Positions 35,639 through 45,352 are shown, counted from the stretch's first letter. The stretch is DNA of 64,000 bases from Acidobacteriota bacterium (GCA_021810625.1 JAJZIJ010000001.1:1-64000), one strand, 5' to 3'. The notes: a model not told the origin generated them from the letters alone. A program made the numbers and translations.

Positions 35639-37591
35639 ATGCCTTCGCAACTTCAGAACTTATTTTCCAACCGCACCATCCTATGCGACGGCGCGATGGG
35701 CACCACGTTATACGCCCGCGGCGTGTTCATCAACCGCTGTTATGACGAGTTGAATCTGTCGCAGCCGCAACTCGTCCGCTCCATTCACGAAGAGTATTTA
35801 CAGGCCGGGGCGGAGGTCATCGAGACCAATACCTTTGGCGCAAATTCTTTTCGCCTGAGCCGTCACGGACTCCAGGATCAGACCCATGCCATCAATGTAG
35901 CCGGGGCCAAACTGGCTCGTGAGGCGGCGCAACAGATCAGCGAAAAACAGGCAACTCGCATTCTCGTTGCTGGTTCCGTTGGCCCGCTCGGCGTGCAACT
36001 GGAGCCATTGGGCACGATTTCCTTGAGCGCGGCCCGCGCCGCCTTTGCGGAACAAATACGCGCTCTGGCCGAGGGCGGCGTTGATCTGCTGATGGTCGAA
36101 ACCATGACGGCATTGCAGGAAGTGCATCAGGCAATTCTGGCGGCGCGTGACGTTGCTCCGCACCTGCCCGTGTTTGCTATGGTCACGGTGGACGAGGAAG
36201 GTAATGGTCTGGACGGATCGTCCCCGGAGACAGCGGCGACGCGGCTGACCGAATGGGGTGCCGATGCCATCGGCTGCAATTGCAGCACCACCCCCGCTGC
36301 GGTGCTTACGACCATTGAGCGAATGCGCGCCGTCACTTCCCTGCCGCTGGCCGCCATGCCGAATGCAGGAATGCCGCGCGCTGTCGAAGGCCGTAACATC
36401 TATCTCTGCTCCCCCGAATACATGGCCAGCTATGCGCGAAAATTTGTGCAGGCTGGCGTACAGTTTGTTGGCGGATGCTGCGGCACCACCCCCAATCACA
36501 TCCGCGCCATGCGATCTGCCCTGCGCGCCATCGAAGCCCGCGAATCCGGTTCCGTGCGCTCCGTCGTTGCGACCACGGCGGCGACATCCGTGGAACCGCC
36601 TCCGTTTGCAAAACGCTCCAGCCTGTCTGCTCGTCTGGCGGCAAAGGAATTTGTTGCGCTGGTGGAGATCGTGCCCCCACGCGGCATTGACTGCACGCGG
36701 GAGTTGGAAGCCGCGCGCATGTTGGCGCAAAACGGCATTCATGCCATTAACGTGCCGGATTCCCCCCGCGCCTCCGCCCGGCTAAGCGCCTTGAGCCTCT
36801 GCCTGCAAATACAGCAACAGGCGGCGGTGGAAACACTGCTCCACTACACTTGCCGCGACCGCAATGTGCTTAGCATTCAGTCCGATCTGCTGGGCGCGGC
36901 CTCTCTGGGCCTGCACAACATTCTCTGCCTGACTGGCGATCCGCCCAAGCTGGGCAATTATCCCGATGCCACAGCGGTCTTTGATGTCGATGCCATCGGG
37001 CTGGTCAACATTGTCCGTGGCCTGAATCATGGACTCGACATTGGAAACAATTCCATTGGCGCATCGACGGGATTTACCATCGGCGTAGCCGCCAACCCTG
37101 GCGTGCCCGATCTGGACAGTGAGGTTCGCCGCTTCGCCAGTAAAGTGGAAGCGGGCGCAGAGTACGCCGTCACGCAGCCTGTCTTCGACCTGCAATTGCT
37201 GGAAACATTTTTGAAGCGGGTCGAACAATTTCACACCCCCATTATTGCCGGCATTTGGCCGCTCACCAGCCTGCGCAACGCCGAGTTTATGCGCAACGAC
37301 CTGCGCGTCAGCGTTCCCGATGCGATTCTGTCGCGGATGCAGCGCGCCGAAACTCCAGAGCAAGCGCGGGCCGAGGGTGTCTGCATCGCGCAGGAGATGC
37401 TGGGCGTTGCGCGCGGCATGGTTCAGGGAGTTCAGGTCAGCGCGCCCGCAGGTCGATATGTAGCTGCGGTCGAAATTCTACAATCCATCCTCAACCCGGC
37501 GGACGCGCGTCCAGATATATCGACCATCGGAGGAGATACGCTCACAACCGATACTGCACCCCAGAAGGAGGCAAAAATTGGCCAGCTTTGA
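35639..37591 (+). CDS. bifunctional homocysteine S-methyltransferase / methylenetetrahydrofolate reductase
   Basis: 650 residues, a YitJ-type fusion. Residues 1-~310 are a zinc homocysteine methyltransferase with CDGAMGTT near the start, C213 (in GCNCSTT) and C280/C281 (GGCCGTTP). Residues ~335-645 are a MetF-type MTHFR, with VEIVPPRGIDC at its start, then TGDPPKLGNYPDATAVFD and the FAD-binding-type segments. It would reduce 5,10-methylene-THF and remethylate homocysteine, feeding MetH elsewhere in the window. xseB starts inside its 3' end. No SAM riboswitch was recognised in the 126-base upstream gap. Confidence 0.9.
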   Translation: MPSQLQNLFSNRTILCDGAMGTTLYARGVFINRCYDELNLSQPQLVRSIHEEYLQAGAEVIETNTFGANSFRLSRHGLQDQTHAINVAGAKLAREAAQQISEKQATRILVAGSVGPLGVQLEPLGTISLSAARAAFAEQIRALAEGGVDLLMVETMTALQEVHQAILAARDVAPHLPVFAMVTVDEEGNGLDGSSPETAATRLTEWGADAIGCNCSTTPAAVLTTIERMRAVTSLPLAAMPNAGMPRAVEGRNIYLCSPEYMASYARKFVQAGVQFVGGCCGTTPNHIRAMRSALRAIEARESGSVRSVVATTAATSVEPPPFAKRSSLSARLAAKEFVALVEIVPPRGIDCTRELEAARMLAQNGIHAINVPDSPRASARLSALSLCLQIQQQAAVETLLHYTCRDRNVLSIQSDLLGAASLGLHNILCLTGDPPKLGNYPDATAVFDVDAIGLVNIVRGLNHGLDIGNNSIGASTGFTIGVAANPGVPDLDSEVRRFASKVEAGAEYAVTQPVFDLQLLETFLKRVEQFHTPIIAGIWPLTSLRNAEFMRNDLRVSVPDAILSRMQRAETPEQARAEGVCIAQEMLGVARGMVQGVQVSAPAGRYVAAVEILQSILNPADARPDISTIGGDTLTTDTAPQKEAKIGQL

Positions 37592-37799
37592 AGAGTCTCT
37601 GAAACAGTTGGAAGCCATCATCGGCAAACTGGAAAAAGGCGACCTGCCGCTGGAGGAGTCCGTGCGCCTGTTCGAGGATGGCATCCGCCTGTCGAATGCG
37701 TGCAAAGCAGACATTGAATCCGCCGAAGGCAAGGTGCAAATTCTGCTGAAGAAAAAAGATGGCAGCATGAAGGCCGAGGCATTTCCAAAAGAAGAATAA
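37578..37799 (+). CDS. xseB: exodeoxyribonuclease VII small subunit
   Basis: 73 residues. It starts at TTG 37578, only 6 bases after a perfect AGAAGGAGG, and overlaps the previous stop by 14 bases. FEESLKQLEAIIGKLEKGDLPLEES is the XseB signature, followed by a short coiled-coil (LFEDGIRLSNACK). XseB wraps the catalytic subunit XseA, which is not in the window. The pairing with the homocysteine methyltransferase fusion looks accidental. A strong hairpin follows the gene. Confidence 0.9.
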   Translation: MASFEESLKQLEAIIGKLEKGDLPLEESVRLFEDGIRLSNACKADIESAEGKVQILLKKKDGSMKAEAFPKEE

Positions 37800-37826
37800 A
37801 GGCCGATGCGCGCAGGAAAGCCCAAA

Positions 37827-37865
37827 ACGGACACAGCCAGGAGTCAAACTCCTGGCTGTGTCCGT
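37827..37865 (-). terminator. 18-bp hairpin terminator
   Basis: ACGGACACAGCCAGGAGT (37827-37844) pairs perfectly with the complementary arm at 37848-37865 across a CAA loop. On the minus strand, TTTTGGGCTTT follows the hairpin, so it fits termination of the TPR gene. On the plus strand it can also end xseB, though with no T run. Confidence 0.75.
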
Positions 37866-37892
37866 TGAAGCGCCGATTGAAACTTTACATCT

Positions 37893-39227
37893 CTAGTGAG
37901 TCGTGTGGTGATGCGTCGGATGCGGCTTCGTCACTGGCGAAGGCGCCCCGTCTTTCATGATAATCATCGGCGGAGATTGCGTATAGGAATCGAAGGTCGC
38001 AATGTAGTCGACACTCGAATCCACTCTTGGCAGTTTCCGCAAGGGCTGCTTCATGTTGATCGTGAAGTCGGCTTTTCTGGATTGCTGAGCATCGTCGGAG
38101 ACCGCCAGTTGAACCTGGTTTGGGGTTGCTGAGATCACGATGCCCGGAACCCTGGTGGTGACACCCTTGACGGTTGCCCAAACTTTTCCAGCATCGTCCG
38201 GCTTGCCGTTGGCAAGAATGAACTCCTTATCCGCCAAGGCAAGCGTGCTTAAATTTGGCGTGCTGGCGACGGTTTGCGCAGCCAGTTCCTGCGGCGACGG
38301 CGGTGGCGGAGCTGGCTGAATGGTAAAACCAACAACTGGATCCAGCGCTGCCCTGGCCTGCGCCTGCACCAAGTCAAATCCATCCAGGCCACCGTGGTAC
38401 TTCTTATACCAATACTCGGCGGCTTTCTGTAGCTGGCTGTGGAATGGCTCCGGCGCGTACACCGCCGCGCGCGCCAAGTACCAGATGGCGTTGATCAAAT
38501 CCTGCGGTGTTTCCTGCAGGTAGGCATTGCCCAGAAGGTAGGTGTCCTGCAACCCTCCCCCCTGCGTGGTTTGCGCGATGGACATCGACTTCAGCTCCAA
38601 GTGGAAGTTCTGAATGGCCTTGGCGTAGTCCTTTTTGTTCAGATAGGCAGCGGCGATTGCGCCATAAAAAATCGGTGTAACCGAGGCTTTGAATTTGTAG
38701 AAGCTTTTTGCATCCGTGTCCGAAGCCGCAGTGTTGGATACGCCGACACCACCAAAACTTCCGGTGCTCGTATTGGGAATCGTGGCCTTGAGTCCCTGTT
38801 CTCCGTACCGCGCGGCCCGGTCATAGAGCGGCTGCGCATCCGCAGGATTCGCCTTCTGCGCGGCCTGAGTGCGCAACAGATAAGCGCTCAGCGCAAGGGC
38901 GCGCAAATTATTGGGATCAATCTGAATCAGCCGCTTGGCCGTGCTCAGCATTTTATCCATGTTGCCGGTCTGCTGATATGCGCCCATCAGTCGCTGCAAT
39001 ACGTCCACCTTCACGACGCTCTGCGGATAACTTTGCAAAAATTGTTCCATCGCAGATTCCTGCGCCTGGGGCGTGGATTGACTGACAGCCGAGGTGTAAG
39101 CGTTGTACTCTGCCGGATCCCTGATGGTAATTGTTGACTGCCCGGAGTTTTGTGCCAAGGCAACAAAGGCTGTGCCCATTGCGATGATGGCAGCCGCCAG
39201 CATCGATGCGTATAAAAACTTCTTCAT
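37893..39227 (-). CDS. exported TPR-type protein
   Basis: 444 residues from ATG 39227 (MKKFLYASMLAAAIIAMGTAF), with GAGGAG 7-8 bases upstream and a signal peptide. A longer in-frame start at 39257 is rejected. Residues ~50-160 contain tetratricopeptide-like helices (AMEQFLQSYPQSVVKVDVLQR and LIQIDPNNLRALALSAYLL). The rest continues with alpha-helical segments, then a beta-rich C-terminal domain, and ends in a His-rich tail (PTHHHTTH). It is probably periplasmic; the partner proteins are unknown. Confidence 0.7.
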   Translation of the reverse strand: MKKFLYASMLAAAIIAMGTAFVALAQNSGQSTITIRDPAEYNAYTSAVSQSTPQAQESAMEQFLQSYPQSVVKVDVLQRLMGAYQQTGNMDKMLSTAKRLIQIDPNNLRALALSAYLLRTQAAQKANPADAQPLYDRAARYGEQGLKATIPNTSTGSFGGVGVSNTAASDTDAKSFYKFKASVTPIFYGAIAAAYLNKKDYAKAIQNFHLELKSMSIAQTTQGGGLQDTYLLGNAYLQETPQDLINAIWYLARAAVYAPEPFHSQLQKAAEYWYKKYHGGLDGFDLVQAQARAALDPVVGFTIQPAPPPPSPQELAAQTVASTPNLSTLALADKEFILANGKPDDAGKVWATVKGVTTRVPGIVISATPNQVQLAVSDDAQQSRKADFTINMKQPLRKLPRVDSSVDYIATFDSYTQSPPMIIMKDGAPSPVTKPHPTHHHTTH

Positions 39228-39265
39228 TTCATCACTCCTCACGAATGAGTGTACCAATCAGGATC

Positions 39266-39293
39266 GTTATACATCTGCAGTTGTAGATTGTAA
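39266..39293 (-). promoter_or_regulatory. candidate promoter of the TPR gene
   Basis: On the minus strand, TTACAA (39293-39288), a 16-base spacer and TATAAC (39271-39266) form a sigma-70-like promoter. It lies about 40 bases before the ATG at 39227. Confidence 0.4.
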
Positions 39294-39508
39294 TGCGTCC
39301 ACACCGAAGCCATATTTCGGAAAGCGCGTACCGAGAAAAATCTCAAGCAGAAAATCTCAACAAATATGCCGATACTGCGGATTATAAAAACAATTTTATT
39401 ACTCTGGCAAGGAAGATCGAAACCAAACCCTGGAAATCCCAAGTGTATAGTCAAATACCCCGTCCCACGTCTTGGCCCCCGGACGCAAGAAGATTATAGT
39501 CAAAGTCC

Positions 39509-40228
39509 ATGCAGATTCCTGACCAGCAGATCATCGTTATCACTGGGGCCAGTCGCGGAATTGGCGCGGCCATCGCGTTGCGGCTGGCCAAGTCTGGCGC
39601 TCATCTTGTGCTCACAGGTCGAGACCGAGCCAAGCTGCAAAGCGTGGCCGATTCGATCCTCTCCGCAGGCGGCACGGCGGAGGCTCATCTCTGCGATCTG
39701 CGCGATCCAGGCCAAATCGAGTCTCTGGCAAAAACCGTCCTCAGCCGACGTGGACGCTGCGATGTGCTTATCAACAATGCGGGTCTGGGCCGATTCGGAG
39801 AACCGCTGCACAGCTTGGCCCCCGGCGAGTGGGATCGCATTCTTGAAACGAATCTGCGCGCTCCCTACCTGCTGGTTCGCGCCTTCGCTCCCGCCATGAT
39901 CGCAGCGGGTGGAGGCCACATCATCAACATTTCCTCCCTTGCAGGCAGAAATCCCTTGCCCAATGCAGCCGCGTATGCCGCCTCCAAATGGGGCCTCAAC
40001 GGCCTCATGTATTCTGTGGCGGAGGAGTTGCGCCCGCACAAGATTCGCGTCTCGCTTATCGCTCCCGGCAGCACGCAAACGGAGTTTGCTGGCGGCCTGA
40101 GCGCGAAGAAATCTCCGCTCGGCGCGCTGGCTCCCGACGATGTGGCCCATGTGGTGGAGATGTTGCTCACCCAGGCCGACGCTTCTTTCGTCAGCGAAGT
40201 TCTCATCCGCCCGACACTGAAAAGTTGA
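39509..40228 (+). CDS. short-chain dehydrogenase/reductase
   Basis: 239 residues, classical SDR size. The cofactor motif TGASRGIG is at residues 12-19, NNAG at about 89-92, and the catalytic Y156-x3-K160 in YAASK, with Ser in NISSLAG before it. TGRDR after the second strand suggests NADP rather than NAD. The substrate is unknown; similar proteins act on sugars, fatty-acid intermediates or alcohols. The gene is alone on its strand, between the TPR gene and the smc promoter region. Confidence 0.87.
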   Translation: MQIPDQQIIVITGASRGIGAAIALRLAKSGAHLVLTGRDRAKLQSVADSILSAGGTAEAHLCDLRDPGQIESLAKTVLSRRGRCDVLINNAGLGRFGEPLHSLAPGEWDRILETNLRAPYLLVRAFAPAMIAAGGGHIINISSLAGRNPLPNAAAYAASKWGLNGLMYSVAEELRPHKIRVSLIAPGSTQTEFAGGLSAKKSPLGALAPDDVAHVVEMLLTQADASFVSEVLIRPTLKS

Positions 40229-40294
40229 CCTTCGTGGAAGTGCCGAGAGCAATAACCCACCGATAATTGCCCTACATCTAGGGTTTTGTACCTC

Positions 40295-40303
40295 TTATCC
40301 ACA
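40295..40303 (+). promoter_or_regulatory. DnaA-box-like site (TTATCCACA)
   Basis: The 9-base sequence TTATCCACA equals the consensus DnaA box. It lies 20 bases before the -35 of a candidate smc promoter. No cluster of further boxes was found, so this is a regulatory candidate rather than an origin. Confidence 0.45.
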
Positions 40304-40322
40304 AGATATAGCGCTCTGGTTG

Positions 40323-40351
40323 TTGACCCTGACCTCCAAGGCGGCTACATT
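40323..40351 (+). promoter_or_regulatory. candidate smc promoter
   Basis: TTGACC (40323-40328), exactly 17 bases, then TACATT (40346-40351). RNA would start near 40358, about 50 bases before the smc TTG. Confidence 0.5.
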
Positions 40352-40410
40352 GGAGCCAAGTTCGCCCTTCGCGGGCCACGCGGAATCGGCAGTGGAAAGG
40401 AGTCTCCCGC

Positions 40411-43400
40411 TTGCTGCAACTTAAGAAAATTCACCTTCTCGGCTTCAAATCTTTTTGCGACCGCACGGAGGTCGCCCTCGAAGGCAACAGCGCGCATGGT
40501 CTGACGGTCATTGTCGGCCCCAACGGCTGCGGCAAGTCAAACATCTCCGACGCGGTGAGTTGGGTACTTGGCGAGCAATCGGCCAAGAGCCTGCGCGGGG
40601 TCAAGATGGAAGATGTCATCTTTGCCGGTACCCGCGAGCGCAAGCCGACGGGCATGGCGGAGGTGGCGCTGACCTTCATCGACCCAGAGGTCTATGAAGC
40701 AGAGGCCAGCGACGCGGCGGATGGGCCGGAGATCGCTCCAGGCGGCCCTGCTGAAAGTGAGTTGGAAGATTGGGACGAATCTGCCGCGCGCGCAATAGCC
40801 GCGCAGGAGACCGAGGACGCCGTCGCCGAGTTGCAACCCGGCCAGATTCTCGACGAAGAAAGTGACAGCATCTCTCCAGACGCCACGCCCGCAGAGGCCG
40901 GCCAGACAGACATCAGCAATGCTTCCGTCGTTTTGAAGATTCGCCGCCGCAAGTTTCAGCGCGCGCCCGCCCGTCGGGGAGAGATTGTCATCACGCGCCG
41001 ACTCTTCCGCTCTGGCAACAGCGAGTATCTGCTGAATGGCAAGCTCTGCCGCCTGCGCGATATTCAAGACATTTTTATGGGCACGGGCCTGGGGCCAGAT
41101 TCCTACGCCATTATTGAGCAGGAGCGCGTTGGCCAGTTGCTCAGCAGCAAGCCGCACGACCGCCGCGCCATTATCGAAGAAGCCGCAGGCATCACGCGCT
41201 TCAAAACAAAAAAGCGGCTGGCGGAGTTGCGTCTGGAGCAGGCCAGGCAGAACCTTGCCCGTGTCAACGATATTTTTGATGAAGTCACGCGCCAGATGAA
41301 CTCCCTGAAACGCCAGGCAGCCAAGGCCGAGCGCTACGCCGCGCTGCGGCAGGATTTGCAGCAGCGTCTGCGCGTGGTGATCGCCACGCGCCTGACCGCA
41401 ATGGACGCGGAATCCGCAGCGCTGACGGTGGAACTGGCCGCGCTCACCGCCCGCGTGGAGGAGTTGAGCGCCAGCATCGACACGTTGGATCATCAGCAAA
41501 CCGAGGCCGTGGCCCAGGGCTACGCGCTGGAAAATCAGGCTCGCGAGGCTTCGTCCCGCGCCAACGCCGCCACCGTGGAACTGGAGCGGGCGCTGACGCA
41601 GTTGCAATCGAATGAAGAACGCGCCACGGAGTTGGTCATCCGCCTGAAAGCGGCGCAGGCTGAACTGGAAGAGGCGCGCAAGCAGTTGTCCGAGCTTGCC
41701 AGCGAACGCAGCCAGCATCTGGCCTTTCGCGCTCAGGCGCAGGAGGCCGTTGATGGCTCGCGCCACGCCATGCAGAGCCGTCAAACCGCAGCGCAGCAGG
41801 CCACAAGCAATCTTTCCAACGCGGAGCAAGACATTGAAAATCTTCGCCGCCAGATGCTGCACTGGATGAATCAGGCCAATCAGGTTCGTCAGCAGATTCT
41901 CCAGGGAGAAACCAGTCTGGAAGGCTTGCAGCGCGAGGCCGACCGCCTGAGCGCGGAGCATCAGAGCGTGCTGGCCGATCAGGAGCGTCTCGGCATGGAG
42001 CGCGGCCAGGTCTCTTTAACCTTTGGCAACGCCACGGAATTGCTGCGCCAGATTGAATCGGAACTGGCCGCGCTGCGCTCAACGCTGGAGGAAAAACGCG
42101 CCGAAGAAACTGCGGCTCGCCACAGCGTCGATCAACTCCGCGCCGAACATGCCACACTGCTGGGCCGCCGCAATTCGCTCGAAGCTCTCATCCAGGGCCA
42201 CAGCTATTCGACAGACACCGTGCGCAAGCTGCTGCGCGCCACCACGCTCGAAGGCGGGATGGCTCCTGTCGGCATTCTGGCGGATTTTCTTGAAGTCTCC
42301 GATCAATATGAAACGGTCGTCGATGAATTTCTCCGCGAGGAGCTGAATTACATTGTCGTCAAAAGCTGGGATGCCGCGCAGGAAGGAATGCGCGTGCTCA
42401 AAGCCGATGTCGATGGCCGCGCCACGTTTCTGGTTCATCCTGATGACTCGCAGGCGAAGTTCTCCTTTGCTCCGGGCGAGTACGCGCCGCTGACCACGCC
42501 GCGCGAGGGAGTCATCCGACTCAAAGACTGCATCCGGGTTCTGGATGGATTTGGCAAATCCCTGGAAGTGATTCTGCCCAAGCTGCGCGATGGCTACGTT
42601 GCTCCTGACGCGGAATTGGCGCGAACGCTGGCATTGGAAAATCCCGAAGCATTTTTTCTCGCGCCCAACGGGGAATGCTTCCACAACGTCACCGTCACTG
42701 GCGGCAAGCCCAGCGTGGAAGGGCCACTGGCGCTGAAGCGTGAGTTGCGCGATGCCCAGCAAACCTTGGCGCTGACCGAGGAGAAACTCGCCAAGGCGGA
42801 GATGCACGCCGCAGCGTCCACCCATGCCGTCGTCGAGCTGGGACAACAGATTGAAGCGCAGTCCATTGCTCGTCGTCAGATGGAACAGGAATCAGCCAAC
42901 ACCGGCGCGGCTTTGCGACAACTGGAGGCCGAGACAGCGCGACTCGAACGGCGAATGCAGGATTGCGCCTTGCAGTCCGAGCGCAACAAGCAGGCGCAAA
43001 CAGAAAAATCGGAATGGATTGCCCAGCGCCGCGAAGAGATCGCGCGCATGGAAGCCGGACACGCTGACGCAGAACAGAAATTGACCGAGGCGCAGGCTTC
43101 CATCGAAGCGCTGCGCGGCGCGAGGGAAATCGCGCAGACGGAACTCTCTGAGGCTGCGGCGCATCTGGCCGGATTAGAAGAGCGCCATCGCGGTGCTGCT
43201 GCCGCCGCCGAGCGGCTGGAGCGCATGTACGCCGACCTGGAGCAGCGCGTCCGTCAACTGGAGCAGCAACTGGCTGCCGGAGAGGCCGAGCGCATCCAGA
43301 GAATGCAGGAGAGTGCGCGACTGGAGCAGCGTCGCGTCGAACTGGAAAGCACACGCGAAACCGCCCGCCAGCAGGCTGCCGCGCTCTCTCAGCAAACGGC

Positions 43401-44331
43401 GCAACTCCGCCAGCAGGCTGCGGAATTGGAGCATCAATTGCGCCTGTTACGCTCCGATGCGGACACGCAGCGCGACCTGCGCAGCAACGTGGCGACCCGC
43501 GCTGCGCGACTCTCCTCCGACCTGGCGCATCAGGAAGAGACCTGTTTACAGGAATTGGGCGTGGCCGCAGAGGAACTCCGAGCGGATGAATCGTTTGCGC
43601 GCTTGGAGGCCGAGCCTCTGGCGGCAGAAGACGAAGCCTGCCGCAGCTTGAAGCAAAAGCTGGAGGCGATGGGGCCAGTCAACATGATGGCTCTCGAAGA
43701 GTATCAGGAGGCGGCGCAGCGGCATGAATTTCTGGAGACGCAACGCAAAGACCTGCTTGACTCCATCGACAACACGCAGAACAGCATCCGCGAGATCGAG
43801 GGCGTTACGCGCATCAAATTCGAGGAGGCTTTTGCGCGCATCAACGAAAACTTCAGCGTGACTTTTTCGCATCTCTTCAGCGGCGGGCAGGCATTCATGC
43901 GCCTTACCGACGAGGAGAACACGGCAGAGAGCGGCATCGACATTGTCGCCTCGCCGCCGGGCAAGAAGCTGCAAAACGTTCTGCTGCTCTCCGGCGGAGA
44001 AAAGGCGTTGACAGCGTTATCGCTGCTGATTGGCATCTTCCAATACCAGCCCAGCCCCTTCTGCCTGCTGGATGAAGTTGATTCCCCGCTCGACGAAACC
44101 AACGTGGGCCGTCTGGCAACGATGCTGAAGGGACTCAGCGATAAGACGCACTTCATCGTCATCACGCACAGCAGGCGCATGATGCAGGCGGCGGAATCCA
44201 TCTTCGGCGTCACCATGCAGGAGCCGGGCGTGTCAAAGGTGGTCTCCGTGCGCTTGGGCGGCGAACGCGGAAATGAGCGCGGCGGTAGCGCCGAACAAAA
44301 AGCCGAGCGGCGCGAACTCGCCAGCGCGTAG
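40411..44331 (+). CDS. smc: chromosome segregation protein SMC
   Basis: 1306 residues against roughly 1180 for usual SMCs. Start is TTG 40411 with AAAGGAG 8 bases upstream. Walker A is GPNGCGKSN (36-44), and the C-terminal signature LLSGGEKALTALSLLIG precedes Walker B CLLDEVDSPLDE. Residues ~280-1150 hold two long coiled-coils around a hinge. An extra acidic, low-complexity stretch lies inside the head at about 92-188, between TFIDPE and EIVITRRLFRSG, where usual SMCs have roughly 15 residues. It binds DNA with ScpA/ScpB to organise the chromosome. The insertion sits near the nucleotide site. No scp genes are near. Confidence 0.95.
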   Translation: MLQLKKIHLLGFKSFCDRTEVALEGNSAHGLTVIVGPNGCGKSNISDAVSWVLGEQSAKSLRGVKMEDVIFAGTRERKPTGMAEVALTFIDPEVYEAEASDAADGPEIAPGGPAESELEDWDESAARAIAAQETEDAVAELQPGQILDEESDSISPDATPAEAGQTDISNASVVLKIRRRKFQRAPARRGEIVITRRLFRSGNSEYLLNGKLCRLRDIQDIFMGTGLGPDSYAIIEQERVGQLLSSKPHDRRAIIEEAAGITRFKTKKRLAELRLEQARQNLARVNDIFDEVTRQMNSLKRQAAKAERYAALRQDLQQRLRVVIATRLTAMDAESAALTVELAALTARVEELSASIDTLDHQQTEAVAQGYALENQAREASSRANAATVELERALTQLQSNEERATELVIRLKAAQAELEEARKQLSELASERSQHLAFRAQAQEAVDGSRHAMQSRQTAAQQATSNLSNAEQDIENLRRQMLHWMNQANQVRQQILQGETSLEGLQREADRLSAEHQSVLADQERLGMERGQVSLTFGNATELLRQIESELAALRSTLEEKRAEETAARHSVDQLRAEHATLLGRRNSLEALIQGHSYSTDTVRKLLRATTLEGGMAPVGILADFLEVSDQYETVVDEFLREELNYIVVKSWDAAQEGMRVLKADVDGRATFLVHPDDSQAKFSFAPGEYAPLTTPREGVIRLKDCIRVLDGFGKSLEVILPKLRDGYVAPDAELARTLALENPEAFFLAPNGECFHNVTVTGGKPSVEGPLALKRELRDAQQTLALTEEKLAKAEMHAAASTHAVVELGQQIEAQSIARRQMEQESANTGAALRQLEAETARLERRMQDCALQSERNKQAQTEKSEWIAQRREEIARMEAGHADAEQKLTEAQASIEALRGAREIAQTELSEAAAHLAGLEERHRGAAAAAERLERMYADLEQRVRQLEQQLAAGEAERIQRMQESARLEQRRVELESTRETARQQAAALSQQTAQLRQQAAELEHQLRLLRSDADTQRDLRSNVATRAARLSSDLAHQEETCLQELGVAAEELRADESFARLEAEPLAAEDEACRSLKQKLEAMGPVNMMALEEYQEAAQRHEFLETQRKDLLDSIDNTQNSIREIEGVTRIKFEEAFARINENFSVTFSHLFSGGQAFMRLTDEENTAESGIDIVASPPGKKLQNVLLLSGGEKALTALSLLIGIFQYQPSPFCLLDEVDSPLDETNVGRLATMLKGLSDKTHFIVITHSRRMMQAAESIFGVTMQEPGVSKVVSVRLGGERGNERGGSAEQKAERRELASA

Positions 44332-44514
44332 AAGATTTTTAGCTTGCAATCCCCTCCCCCACCCCGGTTAGCTTGGCTACGGATCATCTCTGACCTGACC
44401 AGAAACCCAGATAACTTGTGGCTTGGCGCTCGCATCCTAACTCATTGAGTCGTCATATCCTTCCCGATTGTTGGCGAGAAGCTCCAGACGGCGCCTTTTT
44501 CCAGGAGGATTGCA

Positions 44515-45099
44515 ATGAAACGCATGGTCATGATGATTGGAATGGTTCTTAGTTTGGCGCTGCCGACGTTGGCGCAAAACAATGGAGAAGTCGGGGCCTA
44601 TGGCGACTACTCTCGTTTGGGTTCTGGTAATTCGGCAACCAGTTATGTGGGCATAGGCGGGAGGGTTGGAGTTAATGTTACCTCCGCTGTAGTGCTGGAA
44701 GCAGAGATGAATTACGACTTCGCCCGTAATGTCACTTCGACGAACAGCAATGGAGGCAGTACATCCTTCGCCGAGACCAGCGTGCGCCCACTCACTGGAC
44801 TTTTTGGCCCGAAGTTTCAGGTGGGCGGGGCGAGGACATTTCGCGCCTTCATAACAGGGAAAGCGGGCTTCATCAATTTCGGCACAAGCAGCAGCGGAGG
44901 GGTTTCTGGAACCACATTCACTAATTCTGTGACTGGCGTTGGAGGATCGGGTACGTACCTCGCGTTCTACCCCGGCGGCGGAGTGGAGGGATTCCTTGGG
45001 CCTGTAGGATTGCGCCTGGATGCAGGAGACGAAATCTACATGGACAACGGAGTCCATAATAATCTGAGAGTTACTTTCGGCCCAACCATCCGCTTTTAA
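44515..45099 (+). CDS. outer-membrane beta-barrel protein
   Basis: 194 residues with a signal peptide (MKRMVMMIGMVLSLALPTLAQ) and AGGAGG upstream of the ATG. Alternating strands with aromatic and Gly residues (GAYGDYSRLGSGN, YVGIGGRVGVNV, RVTFGPTIRF) and a terminal Phe fit an OmpA/OmpW-like 8-stranded barrel. The function is unknown: it may be structural or adhesive. It lies after smc but is not obviously tied to it. A short duplication of GCTTTTAAGCG flanks its stop codon, and a dispersed repeat follows. Confidence 0.8.
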   Translation: MKRMVMMIGMVLSLALPTLAQNNGEVGAYGDYSRLGSGNSATSYVGIGGRVGVNVTSAVVLEAEMNYDFARNVTSTNSNGGSTSFAETSVRPLTGLFGPKFQVGGARTFRAFITGKAGFINFGTSSSGGVSGTTFTNSVTGVGGSGTYLAFYPGGGVEGFLGPVGLRLDAGDEIYMDNGVHNNLRVTFGPTIRF

Positions 45100-45126
45100 G
45101 CGCCATCTGCTTTTAAGCGGCGGAGG

Positions 45127-45182
45127 GAAGAATCCAGAAGACACCTGTCTTGTCGATGCGGTCAGTATCGTCTGGATTTTTC
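45127..45182. repeat. palindromic dispersed repeat, copy 3 (short)
   Basis: GAAGAATCCAGA (45127-45138) is inverted to TCTGGATTTTTC (45171-45182) with one mismatch. The outer GTCATTCTGAG arms of the copy at 14434-14529 are absent. Confidence 0.7.
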
Positions 45183-45352
45183 CCTTACGCCCGCCACGGT
45201 GGGCCTCGGATTTCTCCGGCATCAAAAAGAGACTTGGGATAAAATGCGCGTCGTCCAATTGCCCAGCCACTTCCGTTGACAAACCGTCTACCGCATCTCA
45301 CAATCAAGATTCGCTCCGTATTGACTCCCCTGAATTGTGAGGCGCACTTTCT

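Noticed and set aside
45061-45120. Small gene or attachment site from the GCTTTTAAGCG duplication
   Set aside because: It is a short direct repeat at the stop codon of the barrel gene, with no coding or integration signal.
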